From positions 1-19,254 of the forward strand of contig DAOTZU010000105.1 in the NCBI GenBank assembly GCA_034433995.1: a stretch of 19,254 bases of DNA, in the 5' to 3' direction. A program made the translations under genes and the position numbers. This document shows positions 8,301 to 16,700 of this stretch, piece after piece (the stretch's first letter is position 1; every line of letters starts with the position of its first letter). Source of the DNA: DAOTZU01 sp034433995 (GTDB lineage: Bacteria; Chloroflexota; Anaerolineae; UBA1429). The notes below the pieces were generated by a model. The model was not told where the DNA came from, did not search any database, and saw nothing but the letters and a program-made list of their open reading frames with translations.

Positions 8301-8563
8301 CGCACCAACTCCATGACCAGGTAACGCCGTCCCCCCTCCTCACCTGTACGATAGACCTGGACAATGTGAGGATGATGCAACCGCGAGAGCACCTGGCCTT
8401 CGCGGATAAAGCGCGCCACCAGGTCAGGCTCGGCCCGTTGGTTGAGGATCTTGACGGCCACCTCGCGCTGCTGGACCAGATCCAGGGCACGATACACCTC
8501 GGCGGCCCCGCCCAGGCCGAGGAGTTCGAGGAGCTCTAGATTCTTCAGCGGGGGACCCAACAT
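5348..8563 (-). CDS. Ser/Thr protein kinase fused to an AAA-type NTPase and TPR repeats
   Basis: This 1071-residue signalling protein has three parts. Residues 9-268 are a Hanks-type kinase: Gly-rich loop GLGGAAEV (16-23), Lys38, catalytic HRDLKPGN with Asp129, DFG at 147-149 and SPE at 173-175. It is expected to be active. Residues about 295-680 are an NTPase of the AAA_16/MalT/PknK type, with Walker A GEAGLGKT (324-331) and a Walker B with Asp444-Asp445. The final third holds about eight TPRs. There is no transmembrane helix or DNA-binding domain, so it is cytoplasmic and probably signals by phosphorylating partners that bind the TPRs. The ATG follows a GAGGAG site. The histidine kinase gene lies 102 bases upstream on the same strand. 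I found no convincing promoter in that gap, so co-transcription is plausible. Regulatory ligand and targets are unknown. Confidence 0.92.
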   Translation of the reverse strand: MLGPPLKNLELLELLGLGGAAEVYRALDLVQQREVAVKILNQRAEPDLVARFIREGQVLSRLHHPHIVQVYRTGEEGGRRYLVMELVRGGSLRERLQRGPLPWREAVEVALQVAQALEHAHAHQVIHRDLKPGNILFDDQGRAKLTDFGLAHLEDASAMTRTGTVMGTVLYLSPEQAVGQHVDARSDLYALGAVLFEMLTGQPPFTGPSAVSIIYKHLNEQPPPVRRVNAQVPPLVEAVVERLLRKDPARRFPNATETIAALRQALLEGEAGQATIPLEELAPEAKTAGEVAASWVGREDVLQILREALEAVLSGMGRTVLISGEAGLGKTRLAREFAREARERNVLTLSGACLYEDAPHPYAPFVELLRGYEERVGAPQEGALAALWQDARIFLGLGGAGASAERAALLQQGSPVDAQANVFELLSQLLQALARQRPLLLVVDDLQFASPTTLQFFHYLARNIRRERILLLGLYRPEELLPGMAGGPHPLRETLRRMGREQLYQEIPLRPLTEEEVGQIAAEALNVLALDGEFTALLQREVEGNPFYLLEMLRLLQEQGALERVGDHWELAKALDEVRLPSSVVDVLMRRIERVSEEERNLLDWGAVLGHRLDVELLATMLEDSRLKIIRRLYALEQQHGLVSSDEQGFYFAHGKVREVVYAELPPSLRREYHLLAGQALEARWADRPEAVAYDLARHFAAAQALDKGYRYSLLAAARAEATFAPAEAAGYLEQALDLLDKMPADAQDKGQRMALEHRLGRLLATIGRQEEACAALGRALELSRALARRDAQAEILLDLGVTQGNVGAWDDALRLAEESLRLAEEQGKTELQARTLLNLGFFAFEQGHWEQALAWLERALAVAREHGHELLAARALGNLAIVHNARGERREAIALYQQSIATFSQHEQLLDVARGFSNVGFSYYGLGEYEEARRYYVQALELATKVGDIREQGVVHLHLAEATLALGKLTEAREHCIQASRRFARLGFALGIADVDRVYAGIACRESRWAVAERYLAEAIAIYEEHGDQLNLAEAHEELGKLLAQMGQQQKAQEELERSRTLFNILLKPE

Positions 8564-8665
8564 GATCAGCTCCTCACCGGTAGCGTTGGCCGGGGTTCCT
8601 TATCGGGCAGCGGGATATCATTTGGCTTATGCCGCGGGGGACGCCCAGGCGCGCCCGGCCGGTTT

Positions 8666-10039
8666 TCAACCCACCAACTCAAAGGGCAGGCGCACGGTGA
8701 AGGTCGTCCCTTGGCCCACGGTGGAGGCGACCTCGATCTTGCCGCGATGGCCCTCCACCAAGCTCTTGGTCACCGAGAGGCCCAGACCCATCCCCTTCTC
8801 CTTGGTGGTGAAAAAGGGCTCGAACACCCGCGATAGATTCTCCGGGCTGATGCCCACGCCGGTATCCGAGACCTCCACCGCGGCAAAGTACTCCTCCGGC
8901 CAGGTCTTGATGGTCAACGTGCCGCCTCGGGGCATGGCCTGGATGGCGTTAGAGATGAGGTTGATGAACACCTGCTGCACCTGGTCGGCGTCGGCGCGCA
9001 CAGGGTTCAGCTGGGGGGCGAACTCGCGGCGCACGGTGATGGTCTCCGCCATGGGCAGCCGGGCGAGGGTGTCGTTCAGGATTTTATGCAGATCCACCTC
9101 GGCCAACTGGCGCGGGCGGCTGCGCGAGAAAAAGAGCAGATCGTTGATGATCTTGGTCTGGCGCTCGATCTCGGCGTTCAGCTTGCCCAGATAACGTTTG
9201 AAAACATCGGGGGAATCCCACTTGCCTTCGTCAACAAGGCGCTCCAGGAAATAGATGCTATTGCCCATGACCATAAGGGGATTGCGCAGCTCATGGGCCA
9301 CGCTGGCCGCCAAACGCCCCACCGCCGCCAGGCGCTCTGCCTGGACCAACTGGTCCTGGGCCTGGCGCAAGTCTTGGAGCGCCTGCTCCAACTGACGGTT
9401 GCTCTCGCGCATATGCGCATACAGTTTAGCATTGTGAATAATGAGGGCCGCCTGAGTGGCCATGGCCTGGAGGAGGCGCAAATCCGCCTCGTTGAAGGGG
9501 CGCACACTGAGGCGCGTATCCACATAGATCGCCCCTTGCAGTTCGCCATGGGCCAGCAGGGGCACGGCCAACACCGAGCGGATGTTTTGTAGCAAGATGC
9601 TTTGCGAAAGCTCAAAGCGGCCGTCCTCTTGGATATTGGTGGTCAAGATCGGCTCGCGTCGCTCCATGACCCTTTTGACCAAGCTGGAACTGAACGCTTG
9701 GTCGTTGCCCTCCACCTCGCCCTGGCCAAAACGCCGCGCCGCCGTATAAACCTCTCCCGCGGGCCCGGCCAGCACCACGAAACCCCGCTCCGCGCCCACC
9801 AAGGCCAGCGCCTTGTCAATCATCAGGTTCAGCAGCTCACCGAGATCCGTCGCGCCGGCCAAGGCCTGCGAGACCTCATAGAGCGAGGCCAGCTCTCGGC
9901 GTTGGCGGATCAACTGCTGCAACTCGGCCTGGATCTCTTCCACCAGCCGCGCCATGCGGGGGGCCGCGCGCACCCCTTTGGAAGCCAAGAGTTCACACTC
10001 GGCGGCGAGCATCTGCAGTTTTGCTTCGAGATCATCCAT
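8666..10039 (-). CDS. Soluble GAF-domain sensor histidine kinase
   Basis: This 457-residue histidine kinase has no transmembrane segment, so it senses a cytoplasmic signal. Residues 1-50 are a charged helical region. Residues about 55-205 form a GAF domain (small-molecule or redox-sensing fold) with a typical SVLAVPL core and IYVD strand. A coiled-coil linker (about 206-235) leads to the HisKA dimerisation helix with phospho-acceptor His249 in SVAHELRNPL. The catalytic HATPase_c domain has N-box Asn360/Asn364, G1 motif DTGVG (392-396), F-box FEPFF (406-410) and G2 motif GMGLG (416-420). All key residues are present. No chromophore Cys or His can be assigned with confidence. It lies 33 bases downstream of the receiver gene on the same strand, its likely partner. 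Confidence 0.95.
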   Translation of the reverse strand: MDDLEAKLQMLAAECELLASKGVRAAPRMARLVEEIQAELQQLIRQRRELASLYEVSQALAGATDLGELLNLMIDKALALVGAERGFVVLAGPAGEVYTAARRFGQGEVEGNDQAFSSSLVKRVMERREPILTTNIQEDGRFELSQSILLQNIRSVLAVPLLAHGELQGAIYVDTRLSVRPFNEADLRLLQAMATQAALIIHNAKLYAHMRESNRQLEQALQDLRQAQDQLVQAERLAAVGRLAASVAHELRNPLMVMGNSIYFLERLVDEGKWDSPDVFKRYLGKLNAEIERQTKIINDLLFFSRSRPRQLAEVDLHKILNDTLARLPMAETITVRREFAPQLNPVRADADQVQQVFINLISNAIQAMPRGGTLTIKTWPEEYFAAVEVSDTGVGISPENLSRVFEPFFTTKEKGMGLGLSVTKSLVEGHRGKIEVASTVGQGTTFTVRLPFELVG

Positions 10040-10072
10040 CGCCCTTACCTCAATGGCATGATGCGACGTGCG

Positions 10073-10465
10073 CTACCCGGAGGCATCCTCCATCGCCGCG
10101 TCGGCCTCGGCCAAGAGCAGAGGCAAAAAGGTGGCCACATCCAGCGGTTTGCGAAAGATGGCCTCGGCACCGGCGCTCATCGCCGCGGCGGCCAACGGGC
10201 CCACATCGTAACCGGTGATCATGATCACCCGCACCGTAGCATCCAGAGCCTTGATCTGCCGCAAGGTCTCCACACCGTCCATGCCGGGCATGCGGATATC
10301 CAACAGGGCGAAATCGAAATGGGTTGTGCGGCACAAGGCGACCGCTGCCTCGCCATCGGCGACGGCCTGCACCGCATAGCCCTCCAGGGTGAGGATATCC
10401 GTCATGGTCTCGCGGATGCCGGCGTCATCATCCACCACCAGCACCTTGGGTTTGGTAGCCATCAT
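10073..10465 (-). CDS. Single-domain (CheY-like) response regulator
   Basis: This 130-residue protein is a stand-alone receiver domain. The acidic pocket is Asp12-Asp14, the phospho-acceptor is Asp56 in LLDIRMPGMDG, Thr84 sits in the MITGYD switch motif, and Lys106 is in the FRKPLD motif. No output domain follows, so it must act by protein contact or phosphorelay. I start it at the first ATG of an ATG-ATG pair (10465), 5 bases after AAGGAG; the second (10462) is equally possible. The frame is open further upstream to 10711, but that part is non-coding in character and would cross the predicted promoter. It is the first gene of the minus-strand signalling run, followed 33 bases later by the GAF histidine kinase. 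An extended -10 element lies 46 bases upstream. Confidence 0.93.
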   Translation of the reverse strand: MMATKPKVLVVDDDAGIRETMTDILTLEGYAVQAVADGEAAVALCRTTHFDFALLDIRMPGMDGVETLRQIKALDATVRVIMITGYDVGPLAAAAMSAGAEAIFRKPLDVATFLPLLLAEADAAMEDASG

Positions 10466-10510
10466 TGGCACTCCTTCACAGGTTGCGGCCGCGGGACAGA
10501 ACTCACAGCT

Positions 10511-10519
10511 ATTGTAACA
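10511..10519 (-). promoter_or_regulatory. Extended -10 promoter element for the response regulator/histidine kinase genes
   Basis: On the minus strand TGTTACAAT fits the extended -10 pattern (TG, one base, then TACAAT, five of six to consensus). No good -35 box lies 16-18 bases upstream, which is tolerated by extended -10 promoters. The start would be near 10504, leaving a leader of about 40 bases to the ATG at 10465. Confidence 0.55.
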
Positions 10520-10590
10520 TATTCTGGCCTGCGCCGCATAAAGACTGCATGAACAAATAAGCCCTCGGCGCGGGTTTGCCACAGAGGTCA

Positions 10591-10600
10591 GGTTGCAACC
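10591..10600. promoter_or_regulatory. Ten-base perfect palindrome in the divergent promoter region
   Basis: GGTTGCAACC is its own reverse complement. It lies about 80 bases upstream of the leftward extended -10 and about 55 bases upstream of the rightward -35, so a dimeric regulator bound here could act on both genes. A single 10-base palindrome is weak evidence for an operator. CAGGTTGC recurs about 100 bases away (near 10485). Confidence 0.25.
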
Positions 10601-10652
10601 GCCGGAGCACGTTACCCAGACCTCCCTGGCCAGAACAATGCCCTGGGGCCGA

Positions 10653-10681
10653 TTGCATCTCTGCCCGGCTCGGCATACAAT
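10653..10681 (+). promoter_or_regulatory. Putative sigma70-type promoter of the giant protease gene
   Basis: The -35 box TTGCAT (10653-10658) is followed after a 17-base spacer by the -10 box TACAAT (10676-10681). Transcription would start near 10688, about 50 bases before the preferred GTG start at 10741. The -10 box is five of six to consensus and the -35 four of six. Spacing is ideal and the gene has no closer promoter candidate. Confidence 0.6.
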
Positions 10682-10740
10682 ATGCATCAACCAAGCGCGG
10701 ACGCTAGGCAAACACCATGGTCCTGGAGGGTAGAGGTCCT

Positions 10741-13700
10741 GTGAGACGCCACCGTCTGTTTTCCCTGCTCCTTATCCTGATCCTGCTTTGGCCCGCCGCC
10801 TCGATCCAGGCCGACCGGGAACCGGTTCCCGCCAAACCCTCGGCGGCGGCCGCCGAGGCGCACCCCCTGGCCGAGCTTCCCGTAGAGGCGCGCACCAAGA
10901 TCGCCCCTGCCCTGCTCAAGGAGCTCCTCGAGGCCCAACGCAAAACCCAACAGGGCGGCGAGCCTGCCGCGGTGACCTATCTGGTCTATCTCCGCGAGCA
11001 GGCCCCCCTGGAGAAAATCTCCCCCTCTCTGGGCAAAGAGGCCCGGCGACAGGCCCTGGTGGAGAGCCTGCAGAACACCGCCCAGCGGAGCCAAGCCGGC
11101 GTGGTGCGCTATCTGGAGGGGAAGCTGGCCCAGGGCAAGATCCGCCGTTACCGGAGCTATTGGATTTTTAACGGCCTGGCCGTGGAGGGCGACCTGCAGA
11201 CGGCCCTGGAGCTGGCCCGGCGCCCCGATGTGCAGGCCCTTTTGCCCAACCGCAGCCATCAACTGCCCGCGCCGAGCGCCACCGGCGACCAAGGCCAGGC
11301 TTTGGTCTGGAACGTGGCCAAGATCGGCGCCGATCGGGTCTGGCAGGCCCTGGGGATCACCGGCGCGGGCGTCGTGGTGGCCAACCTAGATTCCGGCGTG
11401 GATTGGACCCATCCCGCCCTGCAACGCCAATACCGCGGCTACAACCCCCAAAACCCCGCCGCCTCCGTGCATCATTATAACTGGTTCGACGCCACAGGTA
11501 CATACCCTGATGCGCCGGGGCCCAATCGGGCCGGCATCAGCCGTTATTCCGACCACGGCACCCACACCATGGGCACGCTGGTGGGCTCAAGCCCCGACGG
11601 AGAGAACGCCATCGGCGTGGCCCCCGGCGCCCGTTGGATCGCCGCCAAGGTCTTTGATGACCAAGGGCGCGCCACGGATGAATGGATCCACGCGGGCTTT
11701 CAATGGGTGCTGGCGCCCACAGATCTTGACGGACGCAACCCCGACCCCTCCCGCGCGCCGGATATCGTCAGCAACTCCTGGGGCGACGATAACGGCCTGG
11801 ACCAGACCTTCCGCCAAGACATCGCCGCTTTGCGCGCCGCCGGGATATTTACCGTCTTTTCGGCGGGGAACGCCGGCCCCGACGCGGGCACCATTGGCTC
11901 GCCGGCCAGTTTGGATATCGCCCTGGCCGTGGGCGCCACGAACAGCCAGGACCAGATCGCCTCCTTCAGCAGCCGCGGCCCCTCGCCGTGGGGCCAGATC
12001 AAGCCCGATCTGGTGGCCCCCGGCGTGGATATTTTCTCCAGCGTGGCCGGTGGCGGCTATGAGGCGGGCTGGAACGGCACCTCCATGGCCACGCCCCATG
12101 TGGCCGGCTTGGCCGCCCTCCTTTGGCAGGCCGACCGCGCCGGCGGGGGATTGGCCGGCGACCGGCTCAACCCCTCCCTCACCCTCACGGCCACCATCCA
12201 CCTCATCACCAGCACCGCTGTGGATTTGGGCGAGCCGGGCAAGGATAACACCTTTGGCTACGGCCGCATCGACGCCTACCAGGCGGTGAGCACCCTGGTC
12301 CAAGGAGGGACCTTCGCCGGGCAGGTGCGCGACCGCATCAGCGGCGCGCCCTTGGCCAACGTGCAAATCCATTTGCGCAATTTGGCCACCGGCGGCCAGA
12401 CGGTGGGCTACACCGACGCGGGTGGATCCTACACCATCGCCATCGCCCAAGGGCGTTATGACGTCAGCGCCCGCTGCTTCGGCTACCAAGAGGCCCTCGC
12501 CACCGATATTCAGATCCTGGCGCGCACCACCACCCAGCTCGATTTCGCTCTGCAGCCCCTGCCGCGCGGAACCTTACGCGGCCGGGTGACGTTGGCGGGC
12601 GGCAACCCGCCCCCGGCAACGACGGTCAGCCTGGTGGGCACGCCCCTCAGCACGGAGGTGGATGCCCAAGGCTACTATACCCTCACGGTGCCTGTGGGGG
12701 TGTACACCGTGCGGGCGCTGCCCAAGGTGGTGGGCCATCGCGGCGCGGAGGCCCGCGGCATCGAGATCACCGCCGAGGGATTTCACACGGTAAACTTGAC
12801 CCTCACCCCCGCGCCCAAATTGCTCTTGGTGGATGCCGACGCCTGGCAAGGCAACACTATCATCGGCTATTACCGGGCCCTCTTGACCGACCTGCTTTAC
12901 GCCTACGATCTCCACACCATCCTGAACCCGCCAACGGATAACCCCTCGGCCGCAGACCTGAGCCGCTACGATGTGGTGCTCTGGGCGCAACCCGTCGCCT
13001 CGCCGGGATACATCGGCGCCTGGGAGGCTTTAGGGGCCTTTCTGCGCCAAGGGGGCAAGCTTTTCCTCAGCGGCCAAGACATCGGCTATTGGGACACGGA
13101 ATACAACTATGCTCGCGAGGCATACGCCGCCTTCCTCCATGCGCGCTATCTCAACGATGATGGGGGCCTGGAGCCGCTGCAAGGTTTGCCCGAAGAGCTT
13201 TTCGCGGGGCTGCAGCTCACCTACAACACCCTCGATAGCGCCCGCAACCAGAGGGGGCCGGATCGCATCGCTCCGGCCGATGCTCTGGCCCGCGCCCTCA
13301 TCGGCCCCCAGGCCGACGACGCCCGCGCCCTGCGCAGCGATGATTGCGCCGGCCGGGTGGTCTATCTCAGCTTTGGCCTAGAGGGGGTCGGCCCGGAGGC
13401 GGCGCGGCGCGCCCTTCTGGAGCGTGCCCTGAATTGGCTCGCCACCCCCCGCCCAGCGCGGGGCGCCGAGTTCCGCCTGGCTGCCTCCTCCCAGGCCGCC
13501 GTCGTCGGCCATGTCGTGACTTACAATCTCTTTTTGCTCAACGGCGGCCAGACGACGGAGCGCTTTCAGCTCACCGTGAGCGCCTCACCGTGGCCGGCCC
13601 GCCTGCTGGACCCTGCCACGGGCCAAACCATCCAGCAAACGCCACCCCTCACCCCGTGCCAATCCATCGCCTTGCGCCTGGAGGTGACCGTGCCGGAGGA

Positions 13701-16700
13701 GGCCGTGAGCAACGAGACGGTGACGACAACGGTGCGGGCCACCTCACTGGGCGCGCCGCCTTTCAGTGTGGAACAGACGGTGCAGACCGTCGCCTTCCGC
13801 CCCTGGCGTTCGGCGCCGGCGCTCTCTGCGCCGCGGTACTTGTTCGCCCTCGCCGCCACCGATTGCCAACTCATCGCCATCGGCGGCTATGGCGAGAACG
13901 ATGACCACGCCCTGAATACCGTGGAGATTCTGGACCTGGCCCAGGGCGTTTGGCGGGCCGGCGCGCCCAAGCCGACCCCCGCGGCCAACAGCGGCATGGC
14001 CCAGCTCGACGGGCGCATTTTTGTGGTGGGCGGGTACGATCCGGCAAGCAAGGACCAGTTCCTCGCCGCCGTGGAGGTTTATGATCCCGCCACGGACCGT
14101 TGGAGCAGCGCCGCGCCCTTGCCCATCGCGCTGAGCGGGGCAGCCGTAGCCGGCTTGCAGGGTAAACTCTATGTCGTGGGCGGCAACAACGCCGCCGGCG
14201 CATCGCAGGCCGCGTTCGTCTATGATCCAGAGATGGACCGCTGGTCCTCCCTATCCCCCTTGCCCGGCGCCCTTGCCTTTGGGCGCGCCATCGCCTTGCA
14301 GGGCGCGCTCTACGTTGTAGGGGGCTGGCCCGCCAACAACCAACTGTGGCGTTATGACCCCGCCGGCGACATGTGGACCGTCCTCTCCCCCATGAGGGTG
14401 GGCAGGCATAGCCCAGCGCTGATCACCGACGGGCGCTACCTCTATGTGGCCGGCGGCGGCCAGGAATGGACCGGCCTGGATAGCGTGGAACGCTACGATC
14501 CCCTCACCGACCGTTGGCTGTCGCTGCCATCCTTGGCCAATCCTACGCGCGCCGGCGCGGGCGGCGCGTACCTCCAAGGGCGGTTCTATGTCCTCGGCGG
14601 CGCTGCCACCCAGGTGACCGCCACCGGGGAATGCCTGGACCTGGCCACGCCCCTCAGCGGCTCGTATGTGCGCCTCGCGCCGAGCATCGTGCCGCCGGGC
14701 GAGGTGGTGGCCTACACCCTGGTGGTGCGCAACACGGCCGCTCAGAGCCTCGCCGCCGGTTGGTCCTTCCCCCTGCCGCAAGCGCTGGAATATGTGCCGG
14801 GTTCGGCGAACCAGGGAGCGACCTACGATCCCGCGCAGCGCACCTTGCGCTGGGAGGGACGCCTCGCGCCGGCCGCCAGCAGCACCTTCACCTTCCGGGC
14901 CACGGTGAACCCCACAGTGCCCGATGGGGCCATCCTCACCGGCACCATCACCCTCTCCGGCGAGGCTTGCGTGCCCCGCGAGCTGGTCAGCGCCGTCCGT
15001 GTGGCCGTCCCCAGCCTGGCCCTCTCCACCAAGGTGGTGGATCAGGCCAACGTCGCCCCCGGCGGGCGGCTGCGCTACACCATCGTGGTGGCCAACGGCT
15101 CGCCCTACACCATCCCCAATGCAAGTCTGGTGGATCCCATCCCCGCCTTCACCCAATACGTCCCCGGCAGCCTGAGCGGCGGCGCGCGTTACAACGCCGC
15201 GCAACAGCGCATCGAATGGGAGGGGGCCGTGCCCCCCGTCGAGCCCGTGGGCAAACCCTTCTCTTGGATAGACGCCACCCAAGGGCAGGAGCTGGCCCTC
15301 TCCGACGATTCGTGCGTGGGGCCCCTGGATCTCGGCTTTGCCTTTGAATTCTACGGCCAGACGTACCGGCAAATCTATGTGAACAGCAACGGCATGGTGC
15401 TCTTGGGGGATTGTTCCACCGCCTACCGCAACGAAACGATCCCCAACCCCGACCCGCCCAACAATTTCATCGCTCCCTTCTGGGACGATTTGGTGTCCGG
15501 CAGCGGCGGGGTTTATTTTGCGGTTTTCGGCACGGCGCCCACGCGCTACGCCGTCATCGAATGGCACAGGGTCAGATTTTACAACGAGGATCAGCAGCAG
15601 ACCTTTGAGGTGGTGCTCTACGAGGGCTCTAACCGCATCATCTGCCAGTATTTGCAGGTCAATGGAGCGCGGGGTGCGGGCTCCTCGGCCACCATCGGGC
15701 TGGAGAACGCCGACGGCAGCGCCGGCGTGCAGTATCTGTACAACGGCGAACCCGCCGCCCATCGGATCTCGCCCGGCTTGGTCATCGAACTAGATCACCC
15801 CAGCGCGCGGCGCGCCTCCACCCGTATCATCTCCTATGAGGTGCTGGTGCAAAGCCCCTTGCCGCCGTTGACCGTGATCACCAATACCGCCGTGATCCAG
15901 GATGGCCGCGCCACCCACCGGCGCACCGTCACCACCACGGTGCATAGTCCCTCCTTCGTCCTCTCGCGCAAGGAGGCCGAGCCCCGCCGCATCCTTTCCG
16001 GAGAGCTGGTGACCTTCACTCTCCATCTGGTGAACTCGGGCACCCTGGACGCCAGCAACGCCCGCCTGCTGGATCGGCTCCCCCAAGGCCTCAGTTTCGT
16101 CCCCGGCAGCCTGAACCCGCCCACGGCGAGCTATAACGCGGCCCTGCGGCGCATCGAGTGGCAAGGGCCCTTGGCCGTGGATCCGGCCGGCCTGACCATC
16201 ACCTACCGCGCCCAGGCCGATGCGAACCTGCCCATCAACACCTGGCTGACCAACACCGCCACCCTCGCCGAACAAAGCTTCGTCCTGGCCACCTTGCAGG
16301 CCGGCGTGCTGGTGAACGAGGTCAACCTGGCCAGCAGCACCATGACGGCCCAGCCGGAGAGCGTCATCGCCGGCGAGACGGTGACCTACACCCTGGTCCT
16401 GCGCAACACCGGGCTGGCCACCGCCGCCCAGTTGGCCCTCAGCAATACTTTGCCGGCCGGCCTGGAGCTGCTCCCAGAGAGCGTGGACGGGGCAAACTAC
16501 GACCTTGAAGGGCGGCGCATCCACTGGCAAGGCCCCCTTGGGCCCGGCGCGGAACATCGCGTGCGGTTCCGGGCCGCGGTGGGGGTCAACATTCCGGATG
16601 GCACCCTCCTCACCAACACCGCCTCCCTGGCCGATGGTTACGGCGGCGTGACCTCCCTGGCCGCGCCGGTGCGGGTGCGGCGGGCCAACCTGGCCGCTTC

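Noticed and set aside
5411..8539. A 1042-codon open frame on the plus strand, antisense to the Ser/Thr kinase gene.
   Set aside because: It is exactly codon-aligned with the kinase frame. Antisense stops there need TTA, CTA or TCA codons, which are rare in this GC-rich gene. The opposite strand encodes a textbook kinase/NTPase/TPR protein, and the antisense translation shows no recognisable domain.
8564..8665. Possible separate promoter for the Ser/Thr kinase gene.
   Set aside because: AT-rich hexamers such as GATATC and GATAAG occur on the minus strand, but none has a reasonable -35 box at 16-18 bases, so I leave it uncalled.
10466..10711. Upstream in-frame extension of the response regulator giving 212 residues.
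   Set aside because: The extension crosses the extended -10 element, has Cys-rich composition unlike a receiver N-terminus, and the receiver starts normally right after an AAGGAG site at 10465.
10717..10740. ATG start for the giant protease eight codons upstream of the chosen GTG.
   Set aside because: No ribosome site precedes it, whereas GGAGGG lies between it and the GTG, and the extra residues would place an acidic/neutral stretch before the signal peptide's basic n-region. It cannot be fully excluded.
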